Shown here piece by piece: positions 1 to 11,327 of a stretch of DNA of 64,000 bases. The DNA comes from Mantis religiosa (taxonomy: Eukaryota > Arthropoda > Insecta > Mantodea > Mantidae). The stretch is taken from assembly GCA_030765055.1 (NCBI GenBank), contig CM060947.1:218867271-218931270 (forward strand), written 5' to 3'. The position numbers were made by a program, and so were the translations under genes. Positions within the stretch are counted from its first letter, which is position 1, and each line of letters starts with the position of its first letter. The notes below the pieces were generated by a model that was not told the DNA's origin, made no database searches, and was given only the letters and a program-made list of their open reading frames with translations.

Positions 1-150
1 TAGAACTTAGAGTTATCCGACATTCGTCTATCAGGATAAGGGAAAAACCCGGAAAAAGCCTTATCCAGGTAACTCACCCTGACCGAGATTTGAACTTGGG
101 ACCACTTGAAAGTCCGGCAGACATGCTACCACCACGCTACCGAGGCGGGC
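1..150 (-). repeat. SINE family A, copy 1 (cut by window edge)
   Basis: Read on the minus strand this is a tRNA-like head with a Pol III B box of the form GAGTTCAAATCTC (GAGTTCGAATCTC in better copies), then a body containing GGATAAGG and CCTTATCC motifs. The same sequence recurs at nine other places in the window. The 3' part of the element lies beyond position 1. Confidence 0.85.
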
Positions 151-814
151 ATCCAAAGACATGTTTACTGATTCCATGTTTGATTGAATAATACAGAACT
201 AAATGGTAAAATGAAATCCTAAAACAATGAAATTTTAATATCTAAATATTCGAGGTACATCTATTCGTGTAGGAAAACGTTGTTAATCTCTGAAGAATAC
301 AGTGCAGACATTCTTAGCTTATACAAAATAATTTTAAATGAACTGTGTTAATTTAATGTTCGTAAGTTTTATAAACCTACATTAGCTGATGTAAATGGTA
401 CATAAATCCGCTTAGCACCAAGAATAGTCCTTCACGTAAAGTAAGCTTCTAAAGTTGTTCCGTCAGAAGGTCGCTAACTTCAGGTGAGTAGCGCATAGTG
501 AATGAGTTCGGAAAGTGTTTTCAGCACCAAATAAGGAACATTCCAAAGTTCCAGCCATGAGCTTCCCCATATACATGTTACGTTATACATTAGGGTAACT
601 TCTACATTTACAGACTAAATTTATGTATCCATTCCTTTTATTTAAACTTGTGCGCTATTTATTTCATTATCTGACTTCATGTTGTGTGACGGTAATGACT
701 GTAAAAATTGGAAAGCTGATAATGTAATTACGTAAATATCGGGAATATCTAATCAAACATTGATATATGTCGGTGTATTCAGGAATAAAGGCGATTTTAA
801 AGAAACTACCTCCG
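151..814. other. AT-rich intergenic sequence
   Basis: No open frame with recognisable protein similarity and no repeat seen elsewhere in the window. Confidence 0.5.
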
Positions 815-1000
815 TGATGTAAGTTTAACCCACTCTAAATTCCGAGGTCGCGGGTTCAAATCCGGCCGAGAGATGGATTTTTCGAGCGTAAAAATTCTTA
901 GCATGGCTTCCTTCGGAAGGGAAGTAAGGCCGGTGGTCCCATATCGCAGGTTTACGCCGTGTAAAAGAAATTTAGTAATTAAAGAGCGTCCATAAATTAA
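815..1000 (+). repeat. SINE family D, copy 1 (tRNA-derived)
   Basis: Contains a B-box-like CGGGTTCAAATCCGG, then a body with GCATGGCTTCCTTCGGAAGG, seen in five places in the window (about 815, 1385, 18970, 42838 and 58280). The A-box half is weak, so the head may be decayed. Confidence 0.7.
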
Positions 1001-1384
1001 GTAAATAAAAAAGTGAGTAAATGAGTAAATAAAATATTTTGAGGAAGACACTGCATCCTACAGGCATCGTAAATTATTTTGAGAGCAATTATACGTGACG
1101 TGCACATTTCTTTCAGTATTCATACAAAGACCTTATTCACTCTACATTTTTAGTGAGTTAGGTATATAGAAACGTAGCAAGTATTTCGTATATTGGTTAA
1201 CAGAGTTTCAGAAGAAACTCACGATTTTCGAAAATTACTTAAAATTTAACCCTGTTAAAGTTATATATATATTGTTACAAAGAATTATAATAATGCACAG
1301 CTATAGCCAACGAATACATTTGCTTATACTACCTAAATGTTCACGATTCTTGTTGTCCTCCGTATTCTAGGTGTAATTATCCTC
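1001..1384. other. AT-rich intergenic sequence
   Basis: Nothing recognised. Confidence 0.5.
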
Positions 1385-1575
1385 TGTTTTCCGGGGTAAC
1401 GTCTTCAAATCCGGCGGAAGGCAATGGAACTTTTCCTGCGTAAAAAAAGCATGGCTTTCTTCGTAAGAGAAGTAAAGCCGATGGTATAGTGTCAAATATT
1501 TTCGGCACTTAGAAGAATCTCAAGCTTGATAAAGAGGCATATAAGTAAATTTAAGCGGTCTTTCGTGTACAACTT
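1385..1575 (+). repeat. SINE family D, copy 2
   Basis: Shares the TTCAAATCCGGC B-box region, GCATGGCTTTCTTCG and the CTCAAGCTTGATAAAGAGGC tail block with the other D copies. More diverged than copy 1. Confidence 0.65.
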
Positions 1576-2540
1576 AGAATGGAACACAGAATGTGCATAA
1601 GTAAAAATTTAATTTCAACTTCCACGATTCTTGGAGCTATAATTTAGTGCATTTCTGACGCACTTCGTCCGTCTTCGGATAAGACAAGAGTTATTGTGTA
1701 GGCGTGCAAATAACCTAAGTATTAAAGACAAAACAGTTTATTTTCATTTGTATTTTTATTGTAATTATATCTAGCCCCATGCTTTATGAATGGTAACTTT
1801 ATTCCTGGAAGCGATGACTGGATCCATCACCGAGATGGAACGAGAAGGCCTTCAGCTTTTATCGTTGATTCCGTACCACATTAGGTCTTGGGAATACCTC
1901 AGATGAGCTAATCAAAGAGGTAAAGACTTGGGTACGGCTGACCCCGAGCAAGGAATCAATCCACGGACCCTCAGCACGAGAGGTTCGAACAAAACCTTTG
2001 AGCTACCCAACGTCCTATAACGGGTTCACTCTGCCTAGTCCATTCAAGGTCGCGCACAAATGTCTCCAGTATCTTCTATTTCTCCAGCTGACACTACACT
2101 ATACGTACCTCATTGCTCATTTACAGGGTTGTAAAGTGGGGGGGGGGAAGGTGACCTTGATAGACCACTGAAATGGGAAAATAGTGTTATACTGTTTTCT
2201 TAGGTTTATAAGTGTAAATTTATAAAATTTAGATATTCGCAAGATAAATGATTAAATCCTGATAGGCTACTTCCTGTGAGTATACGTGACGTCATTTCCT
2301 CGGAAGCTCATGTTGCATCTCGTGTTACATTAACCGATGTGGAGTCTCTGAGAATCATGCATTTTCGCCGTATGCGTGCAATCAGCTCAGCTGCCCCCAG
2401 GGACCTACTGCGGTAGATACGGCATTGGCGATCCCGGGGTCCCGAGTCAAATCTGTCGATTGGATGCCTTTGAGTGGTGATAGAGCTAATCGCCCAAACA
2501 AGCTTCACATCTGTGTTTGACCCTGATCTAAGTAAAGTAA
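1576..2540. other. Intergenic sequence with no firm call
   Basis: Around 1800-2060 and 2290-2520 base composition rises and there are fragments such as GAGAGGTTCGAAC that resemble a tRNA T-arm. I cannot complete an A box/B box pair, so they are left unassigned. A G run lies at about 2138-2147. Confidence 0.4.
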
Positions 2541-3395
2541 ATTAAAGTCAAAGTTAAGCCAGAGCGGAGCCAGATTAGAGCCTGAGCGGAGCCAGTGCAA
2601 AGCCAAGGCAAAGCCAGAGCGGAGCCAGAGTAGAGCCTGAGCGGAGCCAGTGCAAAGCCAAGGCAGAGCCAGAGCGAAGCCAAAGCAAAGTCAAAGTGGA
2701 GCCAAAGTGGGGCGGAGCGAGACCGGAGCGAGACCGGAGCGGGGCCGGAGCTTAGCCAGAGCCAAGCCAGAGCCAGCTTAGAGTGAATTTAGAGTGAGGT
2801 TAGTGAAGCCGGAGCGAAGCCAGAACGGAGCCAGAGCCAAGCCAGAGCGGGACCGGAGCGGTGGCCGGAGCCTAGCCAGAGCCAAGATGGACCAAAGTTA
2901 GGGTGAATTTAGAGTGAGGTTAGAGTGAAGCCGGAGCCAAGCCGGAGTGGTGGCCGGAGCGAAGCCAGAATTGGGTTGGAGAATGAGGTTAGAGTGAGCG
3001 AAACTAGAGCAGAACCGGAGCGGGGGCCGAGGTCTAGCCACAGCGAAGCCAGAGCCAAGCCAGAGTTAAGTTAAAGAATGAAGTTGGAGTAAGTTCAAAA
3101 CGAAATCAGAGCGGGACCAGAGCGGGGGCGGAGCCTAGCCAGAGCCAAGCCAGAGCCAAGTTAGAGTGAATTTAGAGTGAAGTTAAGAGTGAGGTTAGAG
3201 TGAAGCCGGAGGGAAGCTAGAGCGGAGCCAAAGCAAAGCAAAAGTGGAGCCAGAGCAGAGACAGAGCAAAGCCAAAACAAAGCGAAAGCGGAACCAGAGG
3301 AAAGCCAAAATAAAGCAAAGTGGAGCCAGAGCAATATCAAGGCAAGTCAAAGCAAATTTAAAGTTAAAATCAAAGGAAAGCTACAGTAAAATAAA
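2541..3395. repeat. Purine-rich minisatellite based on GAGCCA/GAGCGG hexamers
   Basis: About 850 bp made of imperfect hexamer-like units (AGCCAGAGCGGAGCCAGAGC and variants). A higher-order unit of about 55 bp is visible at 2559 and 2614. A longer block containing GTGAATTTAGAGTGAGGTTA recurs near 2785, 2900 and 3170. The purine/pyrimidine strand asymmetry is strong. No long open frame runs through it, so it is probably not coding. Confidence 0.85.
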
Positions 3396-3540
3396 ATAGT
3401 TTTTGAAAGGGCGCTAATGACCATGGTATCCTTAGATATACATCATCATCAAATCCGCTCAGCTCACGTGTGCTGCTGACAAAGGTTTCACTCGGCGACT
3501 TTGTCAGCTAGTGTTTTAATATATAATCTCTCTGAAATTT

Positions 3541-4130
3541 GGCTTAGGGAGATCATTCACGCACGCGCGAAGAGGAAATTGGGGCACTCGGCTGTTTAAA
3601 GGTTACTTCGACCATTTTTGATCTCCGTAGGGAAGGGGATCCGTCCCCTTCAGCTGCTGTGGTGCGAGCGCTGCGGACCCCTAGTACTCGTGGTACCTCT
3701 AACGTTACTAGAGGAACCTCGGGCCGAAAATTCGAGCCCCTGCTTAAATAGGAGTTGTTGGGATTGGGTTGGACTCGAGGGGGCAGTGGTTCCCGATACC
3801 CGTGGTAGATCGGGTACGTCTCCGGACGGGGTTGAGGGAAGCCATATATTCCCGCGTAGCATAGCTAGTAGAAGGTGTGCTAGATCACCAGGCGGCCCCG
3901 CCGAGGTCAAATCGGCAGCCTTCCCTTTTGGTGTTGGCGCGCGTAAGTGGCGTATCCACTTCCATTCCGTCTTGATTCTATAGGACCAGATGGGGGGCTT
4001 GTTAGTCTCTAGGTCTTGCCCTACGGAAAGCCCCATGGAGGCGCCGGGCGCCCTTTATGTAGGGACAGCCCGGTAACTCCCTGGTCGTCAGAGGGGGGGG
4101 GGGTCAGTCTTCACTCTGTGTGGATTTCCC
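3541..4130. other. GC-rich block with many short hairpins, origin unknown
   Basis: This block is much richer in GC and CpG than its surroundings. Short inverted repeats include GGGGATCCGTCCCC near 3635 and GGCGCCGGGCGCCC near 4042. Overlapping open frames on both strands (3618-3983 plus, 3650-4036 minus) have no recognisable protein similarity and look like by-products of GC richness. It ends near a run of G at 4090-4103. It could be the 5' part of a retroelement or a transferred sequence. I cannot decide. Confidence 0.4.
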
Positions 4131-5785
4131 TGGTAGATACCCTCTGAGTTTCGATCTTGAGAGACCATCTTTGATGATGGAACTTCATACACCAAGAATC
4201 TGCAAAGCTGTCTGTCACCAATCTTTATCTTATCGTTATGCGGATTAGCAGTTCTGTTTATGTAGAATTAAACTTTTCTTACACCAGAGCTATGTGTCAC
4301 ATCTTCACACCACAAGCCACTCTTAGGCAGTAAACCCCTGAGCTGAACTCCTAACACTTATCTTCCAGTACCTGAACATTTCCCCTACTGGCGGAAATGT
4401 TAAGTGACGTTCACTTTAGATAAAAGTGGTGTAAGTGCCATCGAAAATTACAGTATATATTTTACATAAAGCACTTAACGTTCATACAGTTTTAAAATGC
4501 TTTAGCATAAACATTTTGTATTTCTTTTATATGAAACAATGAAATGTTACCACACCCACTTAAAATACTAGTTGGTTTCGATGTATTAATAACAAAAATG
4601 ATAGTATTGAGACAACATAGGTTTATAACCCTAAAGCAAACAATGAAAATGTGTAATGGAAATTAGAACATTGCTTTATTATTAGTTTTATATTACTTTT
4701 ATATTTTATTTAAAAATAATCTGGGCTGCTTAAAGACTTCACATTTCATCAGTGTGATATTTCCAGCTTGTCCAACGAAGTTAAACAAAATAATATCACA
4801 ATCAAGATCTAATCAAAAGAAAGAAGAAAGAAAAAAGCCCAACACTTTCTTTCTCTTGCGGAAATGTTATTTTTCCTGCAGTGGGCAAAAAGAATATACA
4901 GCAGGAGGTAGAATTTCTCGGGAAACCTGCGATAATTTATAGGTTGGTATTAAAACCTGAGGAGACCTGGAGTTAGAATAGTGGTGTGTGCAGTTCCTAT
5001 TATCGCTAACAACCACGCGGAAACAAATACATTCACACTCTTTTTTTTCCGGTATTCGTCTTTTAACAAAGTCCTTCGTGCTTTTGGATTCTCATGTTAC
5101 CTTGCAAGACGTCGAAATCGGATCTTTGTTCGACACACGACACCTCTGTAGTCATTAGATGACGCCGAGCGACGATACGATGTTGCCACGCTTTTTTTTT
5201 TATCACGATCAGCTTCTTTCGGGAGGAATTCTCTTAGAAAGCGACAAGCATGTTGTTTTGTTTCACAGCAGTTGGTAATGTGCTTTTTTCCAAGCTCAAA
5301 CAATATAGGGAACTGAACTATCTTCCATACTACAGGATAAAAGTCATTAACAAAAATATAATGTAATATTTCATGCCGAAACACTAAAATCTGAAAGGAC
5401 CTTGTCTGTTTAATGTCAGTTGTGATAAATATTTGTTGTTAATGGTTTCAATACATATTTCTTACTTTCTATACCACTTACCTAATAGGGAGAAGAAAGT
5501 GTATTCCAGGAAAATTCAGTATCCAGATATTACTGCAATGCATATTTTGAAGCCTCCAATCGATCAAAAGTGTTAAATTTACTTGTATGTGTCTGAAAAG
5601 CAGGATTTGATCATGAAGCAGAAATTGGATAGATGCCAAAAAAATAGACGTTCAACCACCACTCTACTTTCCTTTAAATGGAATCATATTCGGAATTGTT
5701 AATTTTTTAATATGGCTATTAATGATTTGAAATGAAATAAAACATATTTCATACATTTCCTTGACAAAATATATAACTTGAATAT
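4131..5785. other. Intergenic sequence
   Basis: No gene, RNA or repeat recognised. Small open frames at 4754-4942 and 5097-5384 lack family resemblance. Confidence 0.45.
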
Positions 5786-6122
5786 CGGGCCGCACAGTGA
5801 CTGAGTGGTTAGAGCGCTTGGCTCTCACCAAGAGGGCCCGGGTTTGATCCCAGGCGACCACAAACTGAGATTTGTGGTGGACAACACGGAGCTGGGTCCT
5901 CCGGTTTCCCCCGCCAGCATTCCACCAATTGTTCCATCATCTTTCCTATCTCTCATCTCGCCCTCATACAATCATCCACTTCCTTCACACTCACCAGGAA
6001 TCGGGCTGATCCCCCATCCTGGTTCTGTGACAAGATCCAGAGCCTGGGTTCCTTAGGCCTGGCTTAAAGAGATAGAGGAACATTCACGATAGTGGCAAAA
6101 CTAGAGAAGACGAAGAAGAATT
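5786..6122 (+). repeat. SINE family B, copy 1 (tRNA-derived)
   Basis: Starts with a tRNA-like head: A box around GACTGAGTGGTTAGAGCGC and B box GGGTTTGATCCCAGG. The characteristic body follows (CCACAAACTGAGATTTGTGG, then TCCTCCGGTTTCCCC). Related copies lie at 15852 (minus), 23621 and, more diverged, 58685. The tail is rich in GAAGA repeats. Confidence 0.85.
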
Positions 6123-6262
6123 TTATATATTTAATTTTATTTTACCTATGAAGTCTATTCCAGTTGTAACGATATATTTTAGTTAGAGCTTTTTATATGA
6201 ATATTGTTTTCTGATATGACTTAGAAGGCCATGTAATGACATATTAAAATCACATATATGTG

Positions 6263-6341
6263 TAATTTTGTGATTGGCCGTAGTAATAATTGTATTACGT
6301 AATGCGGTGACGTAGCAGTACATCGGCCAATCACAAAATTA
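6263..6341. repeat. Short inverted repeat (18-bp perfect arms)
   Basis: TAATTTTGTGATTGGCCG at 6263-6280 is the exact reverse complement of 6324-6341. The 43-bp centre contains the self-complementary ATTACGTAAT. This could be a very short MITE or a hairpin. No clear target duplication is visible. The rest of 6123-6788 holds nothing else recognised. Confidence 0.75.
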
Positions 6342-6788
6342 ATGGAGGAGTGCCGATAGTTACGGAGGATCGATGATCTTGAGATAGATATGTTCTTCAG
6401 TCTTATTTGATGACGAGTGAAAAATGTCGCGGTGAATATAAAAGTTTTGTAACGGAAAATTAATAACCTTCAAAAAGAGTTATTCGGTATTCGTAATAGT
6501 GGCAAATGGACGTTAGATTATACAATTAAATAATATATTACGAAATCGGAGTCATATAAAATTTCATTTCTGTCACCAAAAATCCACACCTGAGAAAAGA
6601 TCTCATGACTCTTATTTAATCAAATCTCGACCTGCATCTTCCAAACAGTCGGCGTGCTTCCTATCTGCTGCGAGTGGAGGAATAACGCCACAAATTTGGC
6701 TCCTGAACGTGTGGCTCGATTAAGATGGAGAGAGATTAAGCTGGAAAATAACGTCACACAGTTCAATTCAAAGGAACTTGTATAATAC

Positions 6789-7200
6789 TGTCGCGAACCA
6801 GTTATCTACGATAGTGCGGCTAGTGTACACAAAGAGCCGGCAAATAACGATAGCTGAGATAAAGAACTTGCCCGCACAGATAGGGTTTCACGTTTGGAAG
6901 GTTCTAGTGATATCTGAATTGACCGAGAATAGTTTTCATATTTGTTCCAGAGATCTCTCGAATTTATGAATGAGGTGTTTAAGAAGGTGACGACTCGCCA
7001 AGAGTCGTCGTAAACAGGAGAGTAAACAGCTGTAGAGTGTTGTAACGAGAGCTGATGTTTGTTATTGTCATCGACCTTGGTGTTGCAGATTGTCATATGT
7101 GATGTAATTCTGCTGCTACGAAGTGTGTTTCGACGCAAATAAAGAACATTTGGAATATCTGCAACTCGGACTTTTAATTCAATGAACCCACAAAGTCACA
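6789..7200 (+). mobile_element. Solo LTR of a Ty3/Gypsy-like retrotransposon, copy 1
   Basis: The segment begins TGTCGCG and ends GTCACA, giving TG...CA termini, and is flanked on both sides by ATAC (6785-6788 and 7201-7204), a 4-bp target site duplication. A polyadenylation signal AATAAA lies at 7138-7143, about 60 bp from the end, as expected for U3-R-U5 on the plus strand. A relative with the same layout lies at 25306-25748. No internal retroelement genes adjoin it, so it is a solo LTR. Assignment to Gypsy rests on the duplication length and is inference. Confidence 0.8.
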
Positions 7201-7343
7201 ATACTCTACAACGGGTGAAGCACATACGAGAATAAATAAAATATACTTTTTGCTACACAAAAAATGTAGAAACCCATAAATATTCATAATTTGAAATATC
7301 TACATCTTTTAGAGGCGTAAAACAGTTACGAGATATCCCTTAA

Positions 7344-8061
7344 TACTGGTTTAAGAAGCTAATCAGCTTACAGCAATGGAAGCACAATACAAGATACCAT
7401 ACCAAGATGCCATAAACCACCTCAGCAGGCAAGTCAGAATGCAGTGGAAACAAACCGGGAACCAGACGCCACCAGAAAAATTGTACATGGTACGAAATGG
7501 TGACACTAGTTGTTCACCCGTCTACTCTCTCAAAAGGAAAGATCAAGTGATCATCTCACGTCTTCGAATTGGACACACTGGATTAACCCACTCACATATC
7601 CTTGCCAAAACCAATCCACCTTACTGTGAAGTCTGCAACACGCAGCTCACCGTTAAACACCTCTTCACAGAGTGCAAACAATATGCTAAACAACGACGTA
7701 TACATTACATCGCTGGAAACTTTTCTACTATACTCAACAAACCATCAAATTTCAAGCAAGTACTGCTCTTCCTCAAAAATACAAAATGTACACGAAAATC
7801 TAGTGTTTGTACTATTAACATGTAAATATATAATAACTTAGAAGTGTAATTTTATATTAACATATGACACTGTTTTGTATTGTAATTGTAAAATAATATT
7901 GCATATCTGTGTGTAACTTTAGTGTTCTATGTACTGTTACTGCATTTCGTATATTGTATGCATTATACATATACCGTATATTTTATATAACGTAGCCGTG
8001 ATATGACCTTGATGTTAAAGCGACTTTAAATGAATTAAAATAAAAAGTACTGGTTTAAGAA
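7344..8061 (+). mobile_element. 5'-truncated Jockey-like LINE with 14-bp target duplication
   Basis: TACTGGTTTAAGAA occurs exactly at 7344-7357 and 8048-8061 and brackets the inserted copy (7358-8047). The copy holds the C-terminal end of a LINE polyprotein, about 220 bp of AT-rich 3' UTR and a short A-rich tail (TTAAAATAAAAAG). This is the standard product of target-primed reverse transcription that stopped early. Confidence 0.9.
7376..7825 (+). pseudogene. LINE ORF2 C-terminal fragment (non-LTR retrotransposon)
   Basis: The 149-residue open frame matches the extreme C-terminus of Jockey/R1-type reverse transcriptase polyproteins from arthropods. It shows the region after RNase H with DQVIISRLRIGHTGLTHSH (residues 56-74), then a zinc-knuckle-like cluster C84, C87, H95, C100 (CEVC...KHLFTEC). 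The reverse transcriptase and endonuclease domains are absent because the insertion is 5'-truncated, so it cannot act by itself. The frame is open to its natural stop, which suggests a fairly young insertion. The ATG used here is simply the first one in the truncated frame. Confidence 0.85.
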
Positions 8062-8202
8062 TTTCAATAGGTATGTGTTGTTTTAAAGTCTAGCGCTATT
8101 CACTTATTTCTCGCGATGTCATGGGAAAAGTACAAAATTAAACACCTGACTATCAATTACATAGAAAATGAAGCTAGTTACAGGGCAGTAATAAATATTA
8201 TA

Positions 8203-8420
8203 CAGCATGTCTGCCTCACGTTCAAGAGGTCCCGAGTTCAAATCTTGGTCAGGGTGAGTTACCTAGATAAGGTTTTTCCGAGGTTTTCCCTTATCCTTAA
8301 AGACAAATGTCCGGTAACTCTAAGCTCCATGGACCCTGGACTCATTTGAGCATCATTTCACCTAATTCATTCACCGTCCGATATAACTTAACGTTGGGGC
8401 GGACGTAAATTAAAAAAAAG
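8203..8420 (+). repeat. SINE family A, copy 2
   Basis: B box GAGTTCAAATCTTGG, then GTGAGTTACCTAGATAAGG, the TTATCC block, the CCATGGACCCTGGACTCATT block and a 3' end GGACGTAAATTAAAAAAAAG. Only a remnant of the tRNA 5' half is left (GCATGTCTGCCTCACG). Confidence 0.85.
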
Positions 8421-9807
8421 TATTTAGTAATTATTTTCCACTTATCTTAAGAAGTTGATGACAATACTTCTATCTTCTTTATGCGAGATTAATTTCATGA
8501 GCATTTGCCCCGTCTTCAGTCAACATAAATTACATTATGCACAACATTGATCTTTCTGGTATATAAGCTGCAATTTTCGTAATGATTGAAGAAAAGCGCA
8601 TATTATGCACCCCGTTGTAGATATTTGCCTTTGTTAGTACATGGGATGATGTGTCATGCTCTCTAGTGTGTAAGCCGAACCATTCTCTAGCCTAGCTGAC
8701 AGGGGATAAGAGGGAATTTGAGATCGTGTGTACAAAAAGAATAAAAGAGTGAAGATGCCGTTAAAAGTGTCAAAAAAACTTTTCCCCTCTTAGAGTTTTA
8801 TATATTTCGACTTGGTACGGCAGATCTGCCGGACAGATAGAGCACGAACCCTGTAGTTTCCAAGTCTGCTGTTCTTTTGTTGTTTCTGAGGTAGGGAAGG
8901 GGTTCTTTTGTGTTTAAAGTACACCAGTGGGATAAGCACAGCAGAGCATTCTGGTGGCTTACGCTTTTCTTCAATTAAACTGTCGCAGGATGCTTTTAGA
9001 AAATGAATTGCAATAGAAGAAAAAAGGTTTCCTCCATACAACAGCGCCATGTACATCAGTGGCAAATGACTGCACCTTAAATCACTGCTATTTGTGTTAC
9101 AGCTGCAGTTTAACCTTTTGAAGCGCAATGGCACTTACTGTATACTGCAGTAAATAGCTGTCTCATCCGAATCTGTACGAACTAGCACTGCGTTATGATT
9201 GAAGCGGGAATGAAGGTTTTGGTGATTATATATATCGTAACCGTAATAACTTTTGTGGTAATGTTTTATATTACATAAATGTGTGTAATAGGCTATCTTG
9301 AATAAAAAATCCTATTTTTATTTTTTTTCTATTGCTTATTTATTGCAAGTAGAGAATTGCAGCAAAAGTTAAATATTGAGAATTTACCATAAATAGCTAT
9401 ACGTTATGGAGTTCTCTGAATTAATATTTTAGAAAAAGTCCGGGTTTGTCATATTTAAGTTCAGCATATGCTGAATAAATACGAAACTTCTCGAAAAATT
9501 CACCTATCTCCAACTACTCTTGAAAACATTTCCTTAATTTTTATTTCCTTAAAAAATATTTAGAACTATATAAAATTTCTCTAAAACGAAACGCGATTGT
9601 TCCGGCATTTATTTTCCCTTTGTGGTTTTCCGTCTTAAAGAGGGTTTTGCTTGAATACAAAGAAATTGCCGAACCTAAGCTCACACATGTTTATAGTGAA
9701 GGAATAATATAAAATGAAGTGCAAATAAAAAGCTGATATGTATTATGTACTATATTTTCAACTTATGATAATTTTAGGTTATCGCCTAGTTAATTTCTCT
9801 GTTTTTG
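8421..9807. other. Intergenic sequence
   Basis: No gene or repeat recognised. A minus-strand open frame at 8790-9134 shows no family features. Confidence 0.45.
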
Positions 9808-10042
9808 TTGTAACTTTACGTCTTCCAACGTTAAGTCATATCGGACGATGAATGAAATGTGTGAAATGATGCTCAAATATGTCCAGGGTCCATGGAGCTT
9901 AGAGCTACCGGACATTCGTCTGTAAGAATAAGGGAAAACCCCGGAAAAACCTTATCCAGGTAACTCACCCTGACCGAGATTCGAACTCGGAACCTTTTGA
10001 ACGCGAGGCAGACATGCTACAATGTACGCTACCGAGGCTGGC
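9808..10042 (-). repeat. SINE family A, copy 3
   Basis: Complete family A layout on the minus strand, from the ACGTAAA-type 3' end near 9815 to the tRNA-like head (GCCAGCCTCGGTAGCG) near 10042. It lies next to the Tigger-like remnant that follows. Confidence 0.85.
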
Positions 10043-10085
10043 GCCTCGTTTCTGTTTTCAATTTTCCCTTTCCAATCTGCAACTG

Positions 10086-10480
10086 TTAGCATGTCAACAT
10101 CATTTGCTTCACGACACATAGCATTCGAGAAGTGTTATAGCGATGTTTGAAACTCTCGAGCCATCCATTGGAAGCGCTGAAATAGTCTTTGCCTAAATTT
10201 CTTGCTGTTTCTAAAGCTTGAGTCTGAAGCAGTGGTCCAGAAGTGGGAATTCCTTTACCGCGCGCACTAAAAAACCACTCGAACATAGAACGAGTTAGCT
10301 CGTCATACTCTGTAGATTTTGTGATGCGTTTCACATGCCCTTCTGTTCCTTTTAGCCACGGGTCTTTAATTGTTTTATTTGTCAACATCTCATTAATCTG
10401 AATTTTTCCCTCTTTAAACAACAGAGTTAATTGTTTAGCTGGACGTTTGTTCTTTGTACATAAAAACTAGTTTTTAAAAG
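10086..10480 (-). pseudogene. Tigger/pogo-like transposase fragment (CENP-B-type DNA-binding domain)
   Basis: The 111-residue frame contains the second helix-turn-helix of CENP-B/pogo transposases (HTH_Tnp_Tc5 type). Diagnostic runs are MFEWFFSARGKGIPTSGPLL and ASNGWLESFKHR. In the family this domain binds the terminal repeats and is followed by a DDE catalytic domain, which is missing here. Upstream on the same strand the frame is broken by stops toward 10480, where only faint similarity remains. It is a dead fragment, not a host gene. Confidence 0.75.
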
Positions 10481-10500
10481 TCACCAGATTTCAGTTTTTT

Positions 10501-11327
10501 CCACTCGTGCTTGATCGCTTGTAATAACGAAACTGAGAATGAACAAACTACAGAACAATTGTATAGATGTATTTTTATATCTTGATAGATGAAGAATGAT
10601 GCGCGGTGGTATCTGGACGAGTCCACTTCAGAACGGTTACAAGTGGAGGAGAGGGCTGGTCAGTTGTATATCAGTTGCGAGCAAGTAAACAAGTGCAGAG
10701 CTACTCGGTAATACTACAGCTTGTTTCAAAATGTGCGTGTCTCCTGGTACCAAGAGAGCATTTAGAAACGACGCCTCATAGCAGCACATTAGGAAATAAA
10801 GTGCTACATTTAAAACATGAGAAGTAATAACCAATGTCTATAATTTTTATCGAAAAGTAACAGTGGTCTGGGTGCGCTTTAAAATCTGGGAAAGGGCATG
10901 TGAGGCAACAGTTGTGTCTGAAAGCAGTTTAGGTGAGTTATTAAGGAAAGAGGAGCCATTGGTGTTGGTGCAACAACGTCCATATTTATGCCCAGTACAC
11001 AAAGATTAAGAACATGCACAGAATCTAATTTGGATGGTTTCAATTCAGAAGTAGTTAGGCGAACTGCGAATAATTTTTAAAGCACACACAAAAAAAAAAA
11101 AAAAAAGAACAAAGACCATCTCTGAAGAAAGTGCTTATGAAGCTTCAAAATTTTACTGAGTTGATGACAGTTTCTGAACATCAAGAAGAGTTCTTTTGAA
11201 GCTAGGACATATATGAAAAAAATTAAGCGTGACAGACAAATTTTAATCCAACATCTTACCATACGGGCAAAAATGCTTAAGTATTTACGAAATATTTGGA
11301 GATATCGAAGTGATGTTTCTATATTTT
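10501..11327. other. Intergenic sequence
   Basis: Nothing recognised except an A run at 11090-11106. Confidence 0.45.

Noticed and set aside
3618..4036. Overlapping 121- and 128-codon frames in the GC-rich block
   Set aside because: Open frames on both strands at the same place are expected from low stop-codon frequency in GC-rich DNA. No domain is recognisable.
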